Shown here: positions 22,064-33,831 of the stretch, one piece after another
How the letters are laid out: each line of letters starts with the position of its first letter
Position numbering within the stretch: the first letter of the stretch is position 1
Origin: Pararge aegeria
Lineage: Eukaryota; Arthropoda; Insecta; Lepidoptera; Nymphalidae
DNA: 64,000 nucleotides
Direction of reading: 5' to 3'
Assembly (NCBI RefSeq): GCF_905163445.1
Contig: NC_053197.1
Coordinates: 7,068,001 to 7,132,000, forward strand
Made by a program: the position numbers and the translations under genes
The notes under the pieces: model-generated
The model's input: the letters and a program-made list of their open reading frames with translations, nothing else
What the model was told of the DNA's origin: nothing
Databases searched by the model: none

Positions 22064-23559
22064 TCAAATCTATACGGAATAAGCCAAAAAGTAAAGGAAG
22101 AATAAGAATAATGGCATTTAGACAGTTCCATGTTTCAAAATTGTCCATTAGACTCTTATATTCGTGTTTGTATCGTTGGAATCAAATAGAATAATAATAA
22201 ATCGATAATTGGAATACTACAAATCGAGTGTCGATGTCGATGTTGATGCTAAATAAGAAAAGTTTAAGGCAAAGTATTATTTATGTTTTTGTTTCGCAAA
22301 TAAAACTGAAACAAAGCATAGTTAAAACAAGATAGCTAATATGTAAAGTAATATTTTTCAAAAGTCGCCGAATGCAATTTGCATGAAGGAAACGCAATAT
22401 GTTTTATCCAATGAGCAAATTAGTGACATAAGCCAATATGGATAACAAGAGCTGAAGTTGCATAATTGCAGCGGCTTACAAAGGCAACTAGATATTTCGT
22501 AATTGGATATTGAAATTTGCTTGTTAGAATTTATAAGCGTACCTTATCTCAATTTGTTCGTATGATGCTACTCTTATAAATTTTTATAACTTTGTTTTGT
22601 TTAAAACATGTTTCGAACATGCAATATTCTGATTGAAGCTTTAAATATATATAATATTTATGGATTTCGTTCGCATATAGATATTATGTCAAGGTATGCA
22701 AGTTACTGTTCACCAACATTTTGATGAAAGCGATCGACAATTTTTATAAGATTCAAAATGGTACATATTGTAAATATTTATCAGTCTAAACGAAATTATT
22801 TTACTATGTTGTACTTTTGTATGTAATACATACTATGTTCTAACTGATGTTTTTTACTAGAAGTGTCTTTTTGAATTAATAATAAAGTAAAGGACATGAC
22901 CAATTTCTGTATGGGCGTTCGAACTCAGTATATACCAATGATTTTTAGTGTTATAAATACGTAATTTTAGGCATTCTATTAATAATAGAACGTTGTTACG
23001 TAACGTAAAAGTTTGTTAGTTCGATTCTTCTTCTTTTACGCGAAAACAGAGCAACGGATTGATGTAATTTTTTGCATAGAGATAATTTATGGACCGGATT
23101 CGCTTTCAGATCGTTGTAAACTAAATCTCGACCTTAAATACTAATACATAAACATTTAATCACAAATATGGTCAAAAATAACATAATATATTTCTTTTGC
23201 TGTAAAAATTATCACAGATGTTATAATATAATATGTTGAACCTCTTTTTAGAATACTCAGCATAATAAAGAGAATCTACAGGTATATCTAGTATATCGCC
23301 ATTAACTCAAATATAAATTCTCCTTTTCATGAATACACATTTAACAACAATAGATACAATGTTCCTTTTTACCTTTCGAAGTAAATGTGCTAAGTAGGTA
23401 TAATATTACGAGACCTTTCTGATCCCGGACAACCTTTATAGATGATTCAATAATTTATCTGTATATTTAACTAGCCGGAATTTAAATATCGTCATGATCG
23501 TCGAAGAATGGCCGATCTTAATTCTGTAATCATTTTCAGTACTACCTTTTATAACCATT
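22064..23559. other. no gene seen
   Basis: AT-rich DNA. A Helitron-like fragment may lie near 23,015-23,100 ('ttttacgcgaaaacagagca', 'acggattgatgtaatttttt'), but without recognisable ends. Confidence 0.4.
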
Positions 23560-23945
23560 TTTAATATTCAGCATATCGTCTTAGGAAAGTACAGAAAACC
23601 TTTTTGGGGCTGAGTATATGCTTTTATAACATGCTACCGTGGAGTAAGTAATATTAGATTTACCATTACATAAGTTTAAAGAATGTATAAAAACACTTTT
23701 AATACATCGAGGTTACTATACTTTTGATGAATTTCTTAATGACAAGGTTGCCTGGAAGCAAGCCGCTCCGCTTTCATCTCACACAAGATAGAACAAAGAT
23801 TGTTAAATTGTAAAACGATGATGGAAAAGAGCAACTGCTGATTTTCCTGCAAGCTTTTTCTCGGTAGAATCGGCCTTCCGAAGCGGTGGTAGATTCACTA
23901 CAAACAGACATACTTGACGTTTCAAAAGTTTTTTTTTATCAGTGT
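23560..23945 (+). mobile_element. LINE 3' fragment: pol C-terminus and 3' UTR
   Basis: The + strand in broken frames reads KVFFGLSICFYNMLP, then FKECIKTLLIHRGYYTFDEF and LNDKVAWKQA. This is the C-terminal 'FK..L..R.YY...(D/E)(F/Y)LND...W' signature of Jockey/CR1-group LINEs. The 3' UTR 'cggccttccgaagcggtggt' and 'acttgacgtttcaaaagt' follow, and the copy is cut off by a T run at 23,937. Frameshifts and stops show it is dead. Confidence 0.65.
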
Positions 23946-24988
23946 GTTTAAAAAATAAAAAATAAAAACAAAAATATTTAAATTAACTACAAGACTTGTA
24001 AACTTCAGTTGCACTCAAATCACTTCTTCTCTTCTCTATCATAAAATCATTGTTATATTTGATAGCAGCTACAACATCCCAATGCGCTTACATTTTAGCG
24101 GTTAATATATTTATTGTTGCACTTAAATAATAAATATTATTCCTGTCATGTGGTTTAAGTATTACTTACCTGAAATCGTTAACATCATACTAACCGATGA
24201 ACGTATATTGTTGGATACAGGTCGTTTGTAGCAGTTTCCAAATACGGTTTCATGAAGCAGATTTACGTGTATGATGTCGTCCTTCCACCTCGCTGACGAT
24301 CTAAGAAAGCTTAACCAGTGCGAAAACGCAATTCCAACACCCTGAGACCACAGCAACGTTGGAATCTCTAAGCTGTGTGCCAATTACCAGTTCAGCTTCG
24401 CAACTTGTTTCTTTTACGGATTTGCTTATTAATGATTTAATCGTGTTCAAAAGAGTTGCATTTATATCAAGTGAGTATCAAAAGGACGGAAAAAGACGGA
24501 AATCTTCCCAGTAAAATGCCACTGTTGAATTTTGTTTGGATGAGGTGAAAGGGAAAATACGTGTATTGTAATTATTCAAATGTAAAGTATTTGAGGGAAT
24601 AAAAAATTCCGTACGTAATTAGATTCGTTGGAGGTACGGAAATTCCATTTTCTTGGCTATACGTTGCCTGCCTTTTTTCCAAGTCAACAAATTCTAAAAC
24701 TTGGATAGGTTTCAATCATATACTTGTATCAATAGACCAATGCCCGATACAGGATTTTGCCTAAAATAATTTAATGCCATACTAGAAAAATAATTAAATT
24801 ATACACAATTTCTAAACCTCTGCTGTATCACTAAGAATACTACTCTTAAACTAGTTGGGCTACTATTACTATTTTCTAAGACCAAAATAATTAGGTATAT
24901 GGCTGAACCTGCATTATTTCCTTTTAAACAGTTAATTTAATTAATTTTACTAAAGGCAGATCTGTTGGACTGTGACTCAAGAGAAACA
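23946..24988. other. no gene seen
   Basis: AT-rich DNA. A 73-codon minus-strand open frame at 24,162-24,383 has no recognisable domain. Confidence 0.4.
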
Positions 24989-25078
24989 TTATTAATAATA
25001 ATAAATATACTACGACAAAACATTGCCATATAGCCCCAAAGCTTGTGTTATAGTTACTAAGATAACTGATGAAGATTT

Positions 25079-27548
25079 TTAGATAGATAGATAGATAAAT
25101 TCTTTATTGCACACAATTTATAATGTAAATTGAAACCATAAATATAAGACGAATAACAATGCGCAAAGGCGGTCTTATCGCTTTAAGCGATCTCCTCCAG
25201 ACAACCCTTAATGAAAGAAGAACAGGAGTATGGAAACGGGATAGTGCAATTTTAAAAATAAATAACATAAACTACATCTACTATATATAACAATAATACA
25301 TAAACAGCTAATACAAATACAAATAATACAGAAATAAATACATACACATATAAACATATATATATATATATATATATACATATATAAATATATATATAAA
25401 TAAATATAAATATACACAAATACATACAGAGCAAATATATTAGTTTATGACTCCGTAGATAAATAATATTCTTTTAAACGACTTTTGAAGATGCTTAATG
25501 ATTTAGACTGTCTTATGTCTCTTGGCAATCCATTCCAGAGTATAACCACCTTGACTGTAAAAGAATTTCCATACGCATGCGAGTGACTGGCAGGAACATG
25601 CAACCTGTTGTCATCCTTAGCCCTCAAATAGCACTGAACATTGCTACCAAGAAAGTTGAATCGCTCTTTTAAATATGGTGGCGTCTGAGGATAAAATAAA
25701 ATAGAATATAAAAGACAAAGAGCGTGCAAGTTCCTACGTGATCGAATTGGTAGCCAGTTTAACCGAGAACGATACTCGGACACATGATCAAACTTACGTA
25801 TACCAAAGATAAACCGTATACATACGTTCTGCAGCCTCTCCAGTTTATCGAGCATGGTCTCTGATAAATCCAAGTAGCAAATATCAGCATAGTCTAAAAT
25901 AGGTAATAGAAGAGAATTAGCTAAGAGAATTTTAGTTTTTAACGGTAGAAACTTCTTCCACCGTCTCAAGTATCCAACAGCGGCAAAAATTTTGCGACTC
26001 ATTTCAGAAACTTGAGGTACTCAAGACATTGTATTGTCCAAAATTAGCCCAAGGTCTCTGACTGCACTGTTCCAAGGTATAACAGTACCTTCAAATAGAA
26101 CAGGTGGTAACCTGTTATATGATAGAGAGGAAAGGAAATAAGAGCTGCCTATTATAATTACTTGAGATTTACTTGGATTTACTTGGAGACCAAATGACCG
26201 ACACCAAGCCGCAATTTTATTTAAATCAGTATTAATATTATCAATGGCAACGGCAAGATTATCAATAGCCGCCGATGCATAAAACTGCAAATCATCAGCG
26301 TAAAAATGATAGGACGAAGATAAAACAGATGACACTGAGTTTATAAAAATTGAAAATAGAAGCGGAGAGAGAACACCACCCTGAGGTACTCCGGAAAGAA
26401 GTGGAAGAAAGGAAGATAGTTTACTGTCCGAACGAATACATTGCTGACGATTACATAAGTAAGACCGGAACCAGTTGACAACGTGAGGTGAAATGCTGAC
26501 TGTCTTTAGAACAGCCAAAAGTAGATCAAAGTCTACGTTGTTAAACGCATTACTGAAATCTAAGAGAACTAATACGGTAAGGAGTTTATTGTCGACAGCG
26601 AAACGAATATCATCGCGGACCTTGATCAAGGCTGTTGTTGTGCTATGACCACGACGAAAACCGGACTGGAGGGGGCTTAAAATATCATATCTGGTAAGAT
26701 AGAGGCTAAGTTGATGATGGACAATACGTTCGAGAACTTTAGACAGAAACGGAAGAATGGAGATAGGCCGAAAGTTTGAAGGATTTACAGGGTTACGAAC
26801 TTTAGGAATAGGAACTACATATGCTTTACACCACACGGTGGGAAATGCAGCTGAAGTAAGTGATGAGTTCAGTATGTGAGACAATACTGGCAAAACACCG
26901 TCAAGCGCTGCAATTATCATTCTCCTACTTATCCCATCAACCCCAGTCGCATCAGATTTAATAGCAAAAATATGCTTCTTAACTTCATCGACGGTTGTAT
27001 CACTGAACTGGAATTCAGGTCTCTCGTGTGTAGGCAATGAGTAAAGATAATTAAGCGTCCCTTGTTTAATCAGCGCATTGAATGAACATTTGGCTATAAA
27101 GTGTTTGTTAAGGCTCTCCAAGTCAATGCTTTGCGAATCTTGCTGACGCTGACGACCGATTCCCAGTGAAGCCAGAAATTTCCAAGCTTTGTCGGCCTTT
27201 TTTTGATTCACTGATGAGTGAATATATTCACGCTGAGCATCTCGACAAATTCTGCTACACCGATTCCGTAGCTTTTTATATTTTGTCCGGTTGGCATCTG
27301 TCGGATTTAACTTATATTTACTTTTTGCTTTATTGCGTTTGGACATAAGCAGCTTGATGTCATTAGTGAGCCATGGTGCAGGAAGGTGCTTAATTTTGAT
27401 TGGCCGGAGCGGAGCGTGTATATCAAAAAGTTGGGTCAAAAGTGAATTAAATATATTAAGCTTATCATCTACAGAAGGCGTGTCAAAAACAATATCCCAG
27501 TCAATATTATTAAGATCTTCCATAAATTTATCATTATTAAAATTAAAG
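25079..27548 (-). mobile_element. 5'-truncated Jockey/CR1-group LINE
   Basis: Minus strand. The 5' end is in mid-ORF: the apurinic endonuclease and ORF1 are missing. A reverse transcriptase reading frame follows, then a 3' UTR with an AATAAA (near 25,107) and a terminal (ATCT)n run at 25,079-25,097. The 3' UTR contains 'gcgataagaccgcctttgcg' at about 25,162-25,181, which is also found at 45.16 kb and 60.53 kb. Inserted into a SINE A. Confidence 0.85.
25353..25400. repeat. (AT)n microsatellite in the LINE 3' region
   Basis: Alternating T-A run of about 22 nt at 25,358-25,379, continuing as imperfect 'tatatata' blocks. The long Tyr/Ile-rich open frames here are artefacts of this run. Confidence 0.8.
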
Positions 27549-27655
27549 ATTTGTATGTATAATATACATAAACACTTATAATATACATATAAACACCTAG
27601 ACACTGAAAAACATTCATGTTCATCACACATACATTTTCCAGTTATAGGAATCAA
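25445..27655 (-). pseudogene. LINE reverse transcriptase ORF with one in-frame stop
   Basis: Two minus-strand frames, 27,655-26,021 (544 codons) and 26,002-25,445 (185 codons), are in the same reading phase. They are separated only by a TGA at 26,021-26,023, so the gene is broken by a single nonsense codon. The first 35 or so codons (MIPITGKCMCDEHECFSVSR...) are translation of the host SINE; LINE sequence begins at FNNDKFMEDLNN. Reverse transcriptase signatures in order: NPSNFRPISILPFLSKVLER, QSGFRRGHSTTTAL, VLLDFSNAFNNVDF (catalytic Asp), SGVPQGGVLSPLLFSIFIN and FYADDLQFYAS (catalytic FADD-type box). The thumb and C-terminal region follow (LPILDYADICYLD, LNWLPIRSRRNLHALCLLYS). The endonuclease needed for target-primed insertion is absent, so the copy cannot move by itself. 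The assignment to the Jockey/CR1 group is by motif only. Confidence 0.85.
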
Positions 27656-27711
27656 ACCCTAAGCCTTAGACTGAGAAAGCAAGGTTGCTGACCAGTGCGC
27701 CAATCGGCTCG

Positions 27712-28759
27712 TCTAAAAATTATCATATTGGTAAATCGGATGAAATACAATTAAATTACCAAGGGTTAAGGCTTACATACGCCCTTAATACCGCGCTGAA
27801 GGACTCGAAATTCATTTAAACTTCACCCGGTACCCATCAATCAAAAAACAATCTAAATTGGACAACGCTCCCTTTCCCAGGAAGTTTTAACAATGGCAAG
27901 CATTTGTCAGCCTTTTTCATAATTGTCACATTGTTTCATATTTTCTGGGTCAAATGAGCTGTTAATCTGTTTTCTCGACACTTTTATCTGACATCGATGA
28001 AAGAGGATAAAAGTATTTCGCGTTTTCACTTTGTTTGTTTTAGAAGTAAAACTTCTTTACGCACGCTTGACTTGGGGGGGAAACTATTGAATACGTGACG
28101 CAAGCGTTGCGAAAAGTAACAATAAAATATTTAAAGCTAAAATTTAAACACAAAGGACCCAAAATAAACCAATTAGTTTTTATAAGCCTTTGAAAGAGTT
28201 TTGCTCCTCCAAATTCTGTTAACAATCACTGAATCTCTAAAACAATATATTTAAGCCACTTGAACGTCATTTTGCCGACTTTAGAACAGTTATGCGAAAT
28301 GTTAACTTCTAAAAGGCTTTATGCCTGTAGGAGTTACATTTTGTGAGCTGTTCAAACGAACGTAACTAAGGAAATTAATTGGCAAAATACCTGAGGGTAA
28401 AATTGAAAAGCGCAGGAACCTCAATTGGTTCTGCGAGAGCTTAGAATACGGCAATGCTGATTCAATTACGGTCTTTAAATACAGTGTATTAAGGTACTAT
28501 ATTCACGACTCACCTTGGCTTTGTAACTCACAACAAAGCCTCTACAGTATTTGTGAAGAGGTTTCGTATTCTATGATAGTATTTTAATACACTGCCGCTT
28601 GCTAGAGGGAATTACTCAGTTAAGAACTCTTTGAAAATAGTTTTGTTCTAAGTGTTCCATCTAACCGGAATTATTTCTTTTGATATGATATCAATAACAT
28701 ACACTTCTTGTATTTCTATCCAAAGTAAATAAACTCATGAAAAGTATTTTACTTTTCAA
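27712..28759. other. no gene; contains a foldback at 28.48 kb
   Basis: AT-rich DNA with no exon or known repeat. Arms 28,482-28,500 and 28,576-28,594 are complementary over 19 bp with two mismatches, around an inner 8-bp stem (28,517-28,524 / 28,533-28,540). Confidence 0.45.
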
Positions 28760-29033
28760 CGGCTGATTGGCGCAGTGGGCAGCAACCCTGCTTTCAGAGT
28801 CCAAGGCCGTAGTTTCGACTCCTACAACTGGAAAATGTTTGTGTGCCGAACATAAATGTTTTCCAGTGTCTGGGTGTTTGACGCACTAATATGTATATTA
28901 TAAGTATTTATGTATTGTTCATAAAAATATTCACTCATAACAGTCATCTTAGTACCCATAACACAAGCTACGCTTACTTTGGGGCTAGATGGCGATGTGT
29001 GTATTGTCGTAGTATATATATATTTTCTTATTT
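28760..29033 (+). repeat. SINE family A, plus-strand full-length
   Basis: Head 'cggctgattggcgcagtggg' (A box) and a B-box region 'gtagtttcgactcctac', mutated from GTTCGATTCC. Then come 'cagtgtctgggtgttt', 'aagctacgcttactttgggg', 'tagatggcgatgtgtg' and a T/A tail. Confidence 0.9.
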
Positions 29034-29084
29034 GCATATATGAAAATATAAACTCAACCGAACTCATCTGTTTTTACGGGATAA

Positions 29085-29262
29085 AACACGCCCAAGTTTA
29101 TAACCCGTCTTCCCTGATACCTATAATCTGGGTACCTTCCAATCAAGAGTGAATAGGCATCTTCTAGGCAAGCGCGCTTCATCTTAGGCTGCATCATCAT
29201 TTACCATCAGGTGTGATTGCAGTCAAGCACTTGTCTATATACTTAAAAAAAAAAAAAAAAAA
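29085..29262 (+). mobile_element. LINE 3' end, shared with SINE C tail
   Basis: 'taatctgggtaccttccaat', 'aagagtgaataggcatcttc' and 'taggcaagcgcgcttcatct' match the LINE C-terminal coding segment at 60,770-60,830. The end 'ccatcaggtgtgattgcagt' and an A run at 29,244-29,262 match the SINE C tail. 5'-truncated. Confidence 0.65.
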
Positions 29263-29459
29263 GAAATAACCCAGAGTTTGTTTTAATGGCGGTTTTATAG
29301 CTTGAAAGTCTTGAGGTACCTACCTGTTGCAATCGATTGCCACATATCAACAAATCACAACATGGATACCAGCCTACTAGCATATTTAATAATCGCTCAA
29401 ACTTGCATACAAGATTGGAAAAAAACTTTATTGTTTTGAACATACTGTAGCTGATATCC

Positions 29460-29800
29460 ACCAAGTACCAGTGTCACCAAGAGTCAATGAGAGCACGACA
29501 AGAGTTGGGCCCCAGGGTTCAACGAGATCGGGGGAACATCCACCTAAGGGCGGAGAGGCTTGGACCTTGACTAAAGAGGACCTCATGGAAACGACCACTG
29601 ACGAAGACGCTTTCTCTCTCTCTTTTTGGGCCTCTCCACTACTGGAGGTTGGCCATCAGATCAGCGAACTTCTCGTCGTCTTGCTCCAAGCGAAACAATG
29701 TTTCCACGCTTACGATATTGGTCCATTCACGGATGTTGCGCAACCATGACTTCTTCCTTTTTCCAACACGTCGTTTGCCCTCTATTTTACTCTACTGTAA
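29460..29800 (-). mobile_element. probable RTE-like LINE remnant
   Basis: 'actactggaggttggccatc' and 'ggtccattcacggatgttgc' on the + strand resemble complements of the 3' part of RTE-group LINEs. Three overlapping open frames (about 66-92 codons) run through it on the + strand, but none has a recognisable domain. Assignment is tentative. Confidence 0.4.
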
Positions 29801-29999
29801 AAACATTCGTGTCACACCTCGTAACTTACCTACAAAGTTGAGGGCGTGAAGGCTTCACTTCAAACACAGTAACCAAAAACACACTTTCGCAACTTATACT
29901 AAAAACTCAACAGATCGCATTCTGTACATTGTAGATATTTAAAAAAATATTTTGGAGGTTACTCTATAATCGAAACTGTAGACAAAAATATATTTTTTC

Positions 30000-30230
30000 A
30001 TTTTTATCTGTTTGTCAGTATCTTGGCTGCGCATCACGCTGGAACTACCGAATGTAAACTACAAGATTATTTTTATCCCGAAATTCAGCACAGTCCAGTA
30101 CCAGTACGATTAATACGAACAGATACAAAATCTATAATTTAGGTATCTGATTTATTGAGAAAGTTTGTAGACTATGTAGCAGTACGCTGTACCCATATTT
30201 TGCGCGAACATAGCCGCAGGGCACAGCTAG
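30000..30230 (+). mobile_element. Helitron-like 3' portion
   Basis: Ends 'tagccgcagggcacagCTAG' at 30,230, with 'gtagactatgtagcagtacg' upstream as in the copy at 17.43 kb. The 5' end is not clear. Non-coding. Confidence 0.6.
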
Positions 30231-30429
30231 TTTATTGTATTAGTGTGGATTCATTTAATGACATGGCTTCACCAATATTCGAATAAATTGGCGGCGTGAT
30301 GTTTTCATATAGCTCTAGGAAAGCTTTTTATAGTAGTCTTTTAATAGATTTTTAAATGGACAATAAAACTCTTCAGGAAATATATGCTAGGAATTATTCA
30401 AACAGTTTACAGACAGGGTTTTTTTTTAT

Positions 30430-30545
30430 ATTAATAGCGGGCAAACGAGCAAGTGTCAATGAGATCACCGATCATGATACCGCCGCCCATAAAAATCTGC
30501 AGCACCAGAGAATCCACCGATGCGTTGCCAGCTTTAAAACGTAAA
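30430..30545 (-). repeat. lepidopteran-type repeat, 3' end fragment
   Basis: The complement reads 'aaagctggcaacgcatcggt', 'ctggtgctgcagatttttat' and 'gggcggcggtatcatgatcg', a dispersed lepidopteran repeat motif I recognise generically, ending in 'gcccgctattaatata'. The parent class is not assigned. Confidence 0.5.
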
Positions 30546-30910
30546 AAGCAAATCATTCTTTTAAGCGTCTTCCTTTTGGTATAATACTATGACAAAACTA
30601 AAGAGTTAACTTCTAAATGTAGGTTTTTTTGAAAACTTTTTTGTATAGATCGACTACCGGTGCAATAAAAAAAGTGTTAAAGGTAAATCCTGTTTACTAG
30701 GCTATATTATATTAACGCTTATGTAACGGATGGTCAAAGCTACTCGTAGCACATCAAAAACCAAAACGCAATTATAATTTATTGCTTTGTACTGAAATCG
30801 AGCGCTAATGTGTACAATGTACACATAATAATTTTGTTATGCGATGAAAATAAGATGAGTACGCCATCTACATTTCTATGCCTAAAACTTTTGAATTAAG
30901 TTGACAATTG

Positions 30911-30924
30911 CTGCCATCTTCTGG
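30911..30924 (-). promoter_or_regulatory. CTCF-like motif
   Basis: The 14-mer ctgccatcttctgg matches the reverse complement of the vertebrate/insect CTCF consensus CCASYAGRKGGCRS at 13 of 14 positions. It lies in a repeat-free stretch. Motif match only; no evidence of binding. Confidence 0.3.
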
Positions 30925-31544
30925 CGCTACACAATACTACCTGAACAGGCGTCTGTTGTATTTACAAAGTGAGCTCAAGGAAATTATGTCGCGTAAACTT
31001 GCCACTGTGTGTCGCTACAAGCAACCCGCAACGGTCTCAACTTTACGGACACTAAAACAGAAATCAATTAAAGAAACTTATTATACACCCTTATATAGCT
31101 ATTTTTATGGCTATTCCCTATTCTTGTATTAATCGAAGAATGACCACAACTGGACATAGGTGTCGGGTAGAAATTTTCAGACATCAACATAACTAATACA
31201 CGACGCTTATCGTCATTTTATCATCATATTCGTAAAAACTGACAAATGACTTCCAGTAGACACAGTTTTCTCAAAGGCATTACCACACCTAAACTTATTC
31301 AAAACTCTTGCCTTCAAAAACGTCTAAAATTAAGAAAATTACAAGATACTTTCCCTACTACATTTGACTTCGCACCGACTTAAAAATGCTGCAGAAAATA
31401 TTTATTTCTTGCTTTTTAATTGTTTTACGAAGTCGGTTCTTATCTGTATTTTTTATTTTTAGTGCTAAGGAAAAATAAAAGGAAATACTACTAACAAGAT
31501 TGTTAATAAAATCTTCTATTTATTATTCTGGACTTAAGCGTCAC

Positions 31545-31632
31545 TTAAGGTGTTCGGAACCCCCTACAGAAGACCTATTTCCAGCTGTGGATGTCCACTG
31601 GTTGACATAATCAAATGATGATGATGACGAAT
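31545..31632 (+). mobile_element. RTE-like LINE 3' end
   Basis: 'ttccagctgtggatgtccac' and 'tggttgacataatcaaatga' followed by 'tgatgatgacg' is the usual RTE-group 3' end with a (GAT)n tail. Only about 90 bp are left. Confidence 0.6.
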
Positions 31633-32234
31633 ATTATTATTATTATTACTACACTGTATTTAGCCCTTTTATATATTTAGATTAATACATATAAAGTCTA
31701 AACATAACTGAACTAGATGATGTAGAACTAACGGATCTATTTGGTTCACCATAAGTTAAAGTAAAATGGTAAAGTTCATAAACTCAATATAAAAACAAAA
31801 TTTTCTTGCTAGAGTTAGTGAACACCATTATTCAATTTGAAATATTCGGCGTAAATGAGAAATTTGGTATATTAAATTCATATTTCTTGAATTTAATGTA
31901 CCAAATTTTAATTAAACCTAATATCTTGTTATTACGTTATATAAAAATAATATCTTGTTATTACGTTGAAACCATTATAGAACTGCCTTACTGAAACCGT
32001 CTTTTTATTTTTCTAGCTTTCCGAATTCGCTATAATACTATGGCACACACAAATGTGTGTTAGACACAATAACGGCAATTATACAACACAACACATACTA
32101 TTTCACACAGCCTTGTTTTTGTTCAACTAAACACAAACACTGATCAACTATATCTGACCATCTTAAACATAATGCCGACCTTATAACCACAAGCAGAACT
32201 TCACTTTCAATACTGACGTAACCTTTATACAGAG

Positions 32235-32475
32235 CTAGTATAGTCATTAAAGATTTAACTAAGTTTTTCGTGGTTAATCAACATTTCTTAAATATAGATC
32301 AACGGGGATCAACGGCAACGGGATACGTACTATGATATTTTTGGATTTGTCGATATTTCCCATTTTTGTGGATTTGTCCCAGTTGCATGGATCGTCGAAA
32401 TATCGACAAATCCAAAAATATTATCGTGGTATGTACCCGTTGAACTATATTTAAGAAATGCTAGTATAGTCGTTA
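32235..32475. mobile_element. foldback element with flanking 15-bp direct repeat
   Basis: Arms 32,282-32,358 and 32,398-32,460 are reverse complements. The left arm carries an extra 14 nt that looks like a tandem duplication of 'gatcaacgg'. The 39-nt loop repeats 'ggatttgtc'. Direct repeats ctagtatagtcattaa-like (32,235-32,249) and ctagtatagtcgtta (32,461-32,475) flank it with one mismatch and may be a target-site duplication. No coding. A minus-strand open frame here is a shadow. Confidence 0.65.
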
Positions 32476-33831
32476 CGTCTATCTCAGCTTTATATAGAAT
32501 GGAAAGTGGAAAATATGCTAATGGCCAATGGGGCATTACAGTATTCATGTTTTATTTAGGTACTAATTTAATTTATATGTTATTTTAATTGACTTTCCAT
32601 GATTCTAAATTTATTATTCCATACAGGAAAATTAATGATTTTTTTATTAAATTCAGCCGACATCTTCTGATGATTGTCTAGTTATTAAATAGTATTAAAT
32701 AAATTTGTGTAAATTAAGATGCATGTCATAAATTTTGAGTAAATATGTATTCATAAAATGTTTTATGCAATTAAAAGAATTGAATTGAATGAAACATTTT
32801 TTTCACAACATTTTGTCTCTGATCAAAACAAGTTCTCAATTCAAAACAACCAGCAGAACACACACTATGTGCATTGGCTTGTGTGAAAACGCCCTTAAGC
32901 TTCATGATCATAGTAAATGAATTATTTTTAACGGCGTATGCGACGGGGAGCACATCGTTGCAGAGAATAACACAACACTACACTAACAATATTAATAATG
33001 CTTATTGTTTCAGATATACAGTGTTTGATGTGATGTTGTATGCCCGTCTGAGTTAGCGCTGCCCCCATGCCCCGGCTTTCGACATGCAATCCCCTTCACC
33101 TCGACTACGTCACTACAGGTCCCCTAACGTTCCTAGCATGCTAGCAAACCCTAAACAGCAAAACTTAACCCAGTTTTTGTTACATGGAACAGTATACGAT
33201 AAAAGTAGGCGTAACTTTGCGGAACTCCATGATTTACAATAATCACTAACTTTAAAAAAATACAAAGTGTTTGCAATACTTCATTTTAAAGTCAATCTCT
33301 GAATATAATTCATTATTCTCAAAACTTGACTTTAAAATGATTTAAAATTTGTTTGAGGTTGCTTTAAAAAAAAAACTGTTCAGATCGTTATCGAGGAATA
33401 TAGAAAATTAAGCTTAAAATGTTCATTTGACATCTAATACTGTGACTTAGCTAACTAACCAGTATCAAAATCTCACTATGTATGCTAGTTAGATTTAAAC
33501 TTCACTTTTCGCATCCGCTTAGATTCAAGCATTTACAACTGCAATTTAATTTTGCATCAGCAATAATCAAACCTAATGCCGTTACAAAAGTATAAATCTA
33601 ACATTCATTAAAACGTGTAAAAACGCAAAAATTGCAACACATTGCAACACAAATTCACGCTTTTTTAAACATTCCTTTCCATGAGTTCGTTATTGAAGTC
33701 AATAGTTTAAATATCATCATCATCATCGTCATCATTAATAACCCATAATCGGCCTAAAGAGTGAACTGAAGAGAGAAGCAAAATGAGACTGGCTCAGGCC
33801 GTAGTAGGCTAAATTTGATAACACTCTTGAC
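32476..33831. other. no gene seen
   Basis: AT-rich DNA with short open frames only. Two overlapping 60-codon frames on opposite strands at 32,771-33,056 have no recognisable domain. Confidence 0.4.

Larger units (their letters stand above)
24989..27711 (-). repeat. SINE family A interrupted by a LINE
   Basis: The SINE tail and middle lie at 24,989-25,078 ('atatactacgac', 'cattgccatatagccccaaa', 'taagataactgatgaag'). The head-proximal half lies at 27,549-27,711 ('agacactgaaaaacattcat', 'cattttccagttatagga', 'gaccagtgcgccaatcgg'). The copy would be continuous but for the LINE in between. 'aagatt(t)' occurs at both junctions (25,072-25,078 and 27,546-27,552), as expected of a short target-site duplication. 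Confidence 0.85.

Noticed and set aside
25208..25434. Tyr/Ile-rich open frames on the minus strand
   Set aside because: Translation of the (TA)n microsatellite in the LINE 3' UTR.
33393..33425. 'tatagaaaattaagctta' also at 8,137 and partly at 3,627
   Set aside because: Short AT-rich match without further shared flanks; may be an old repeat but cannot be supported.
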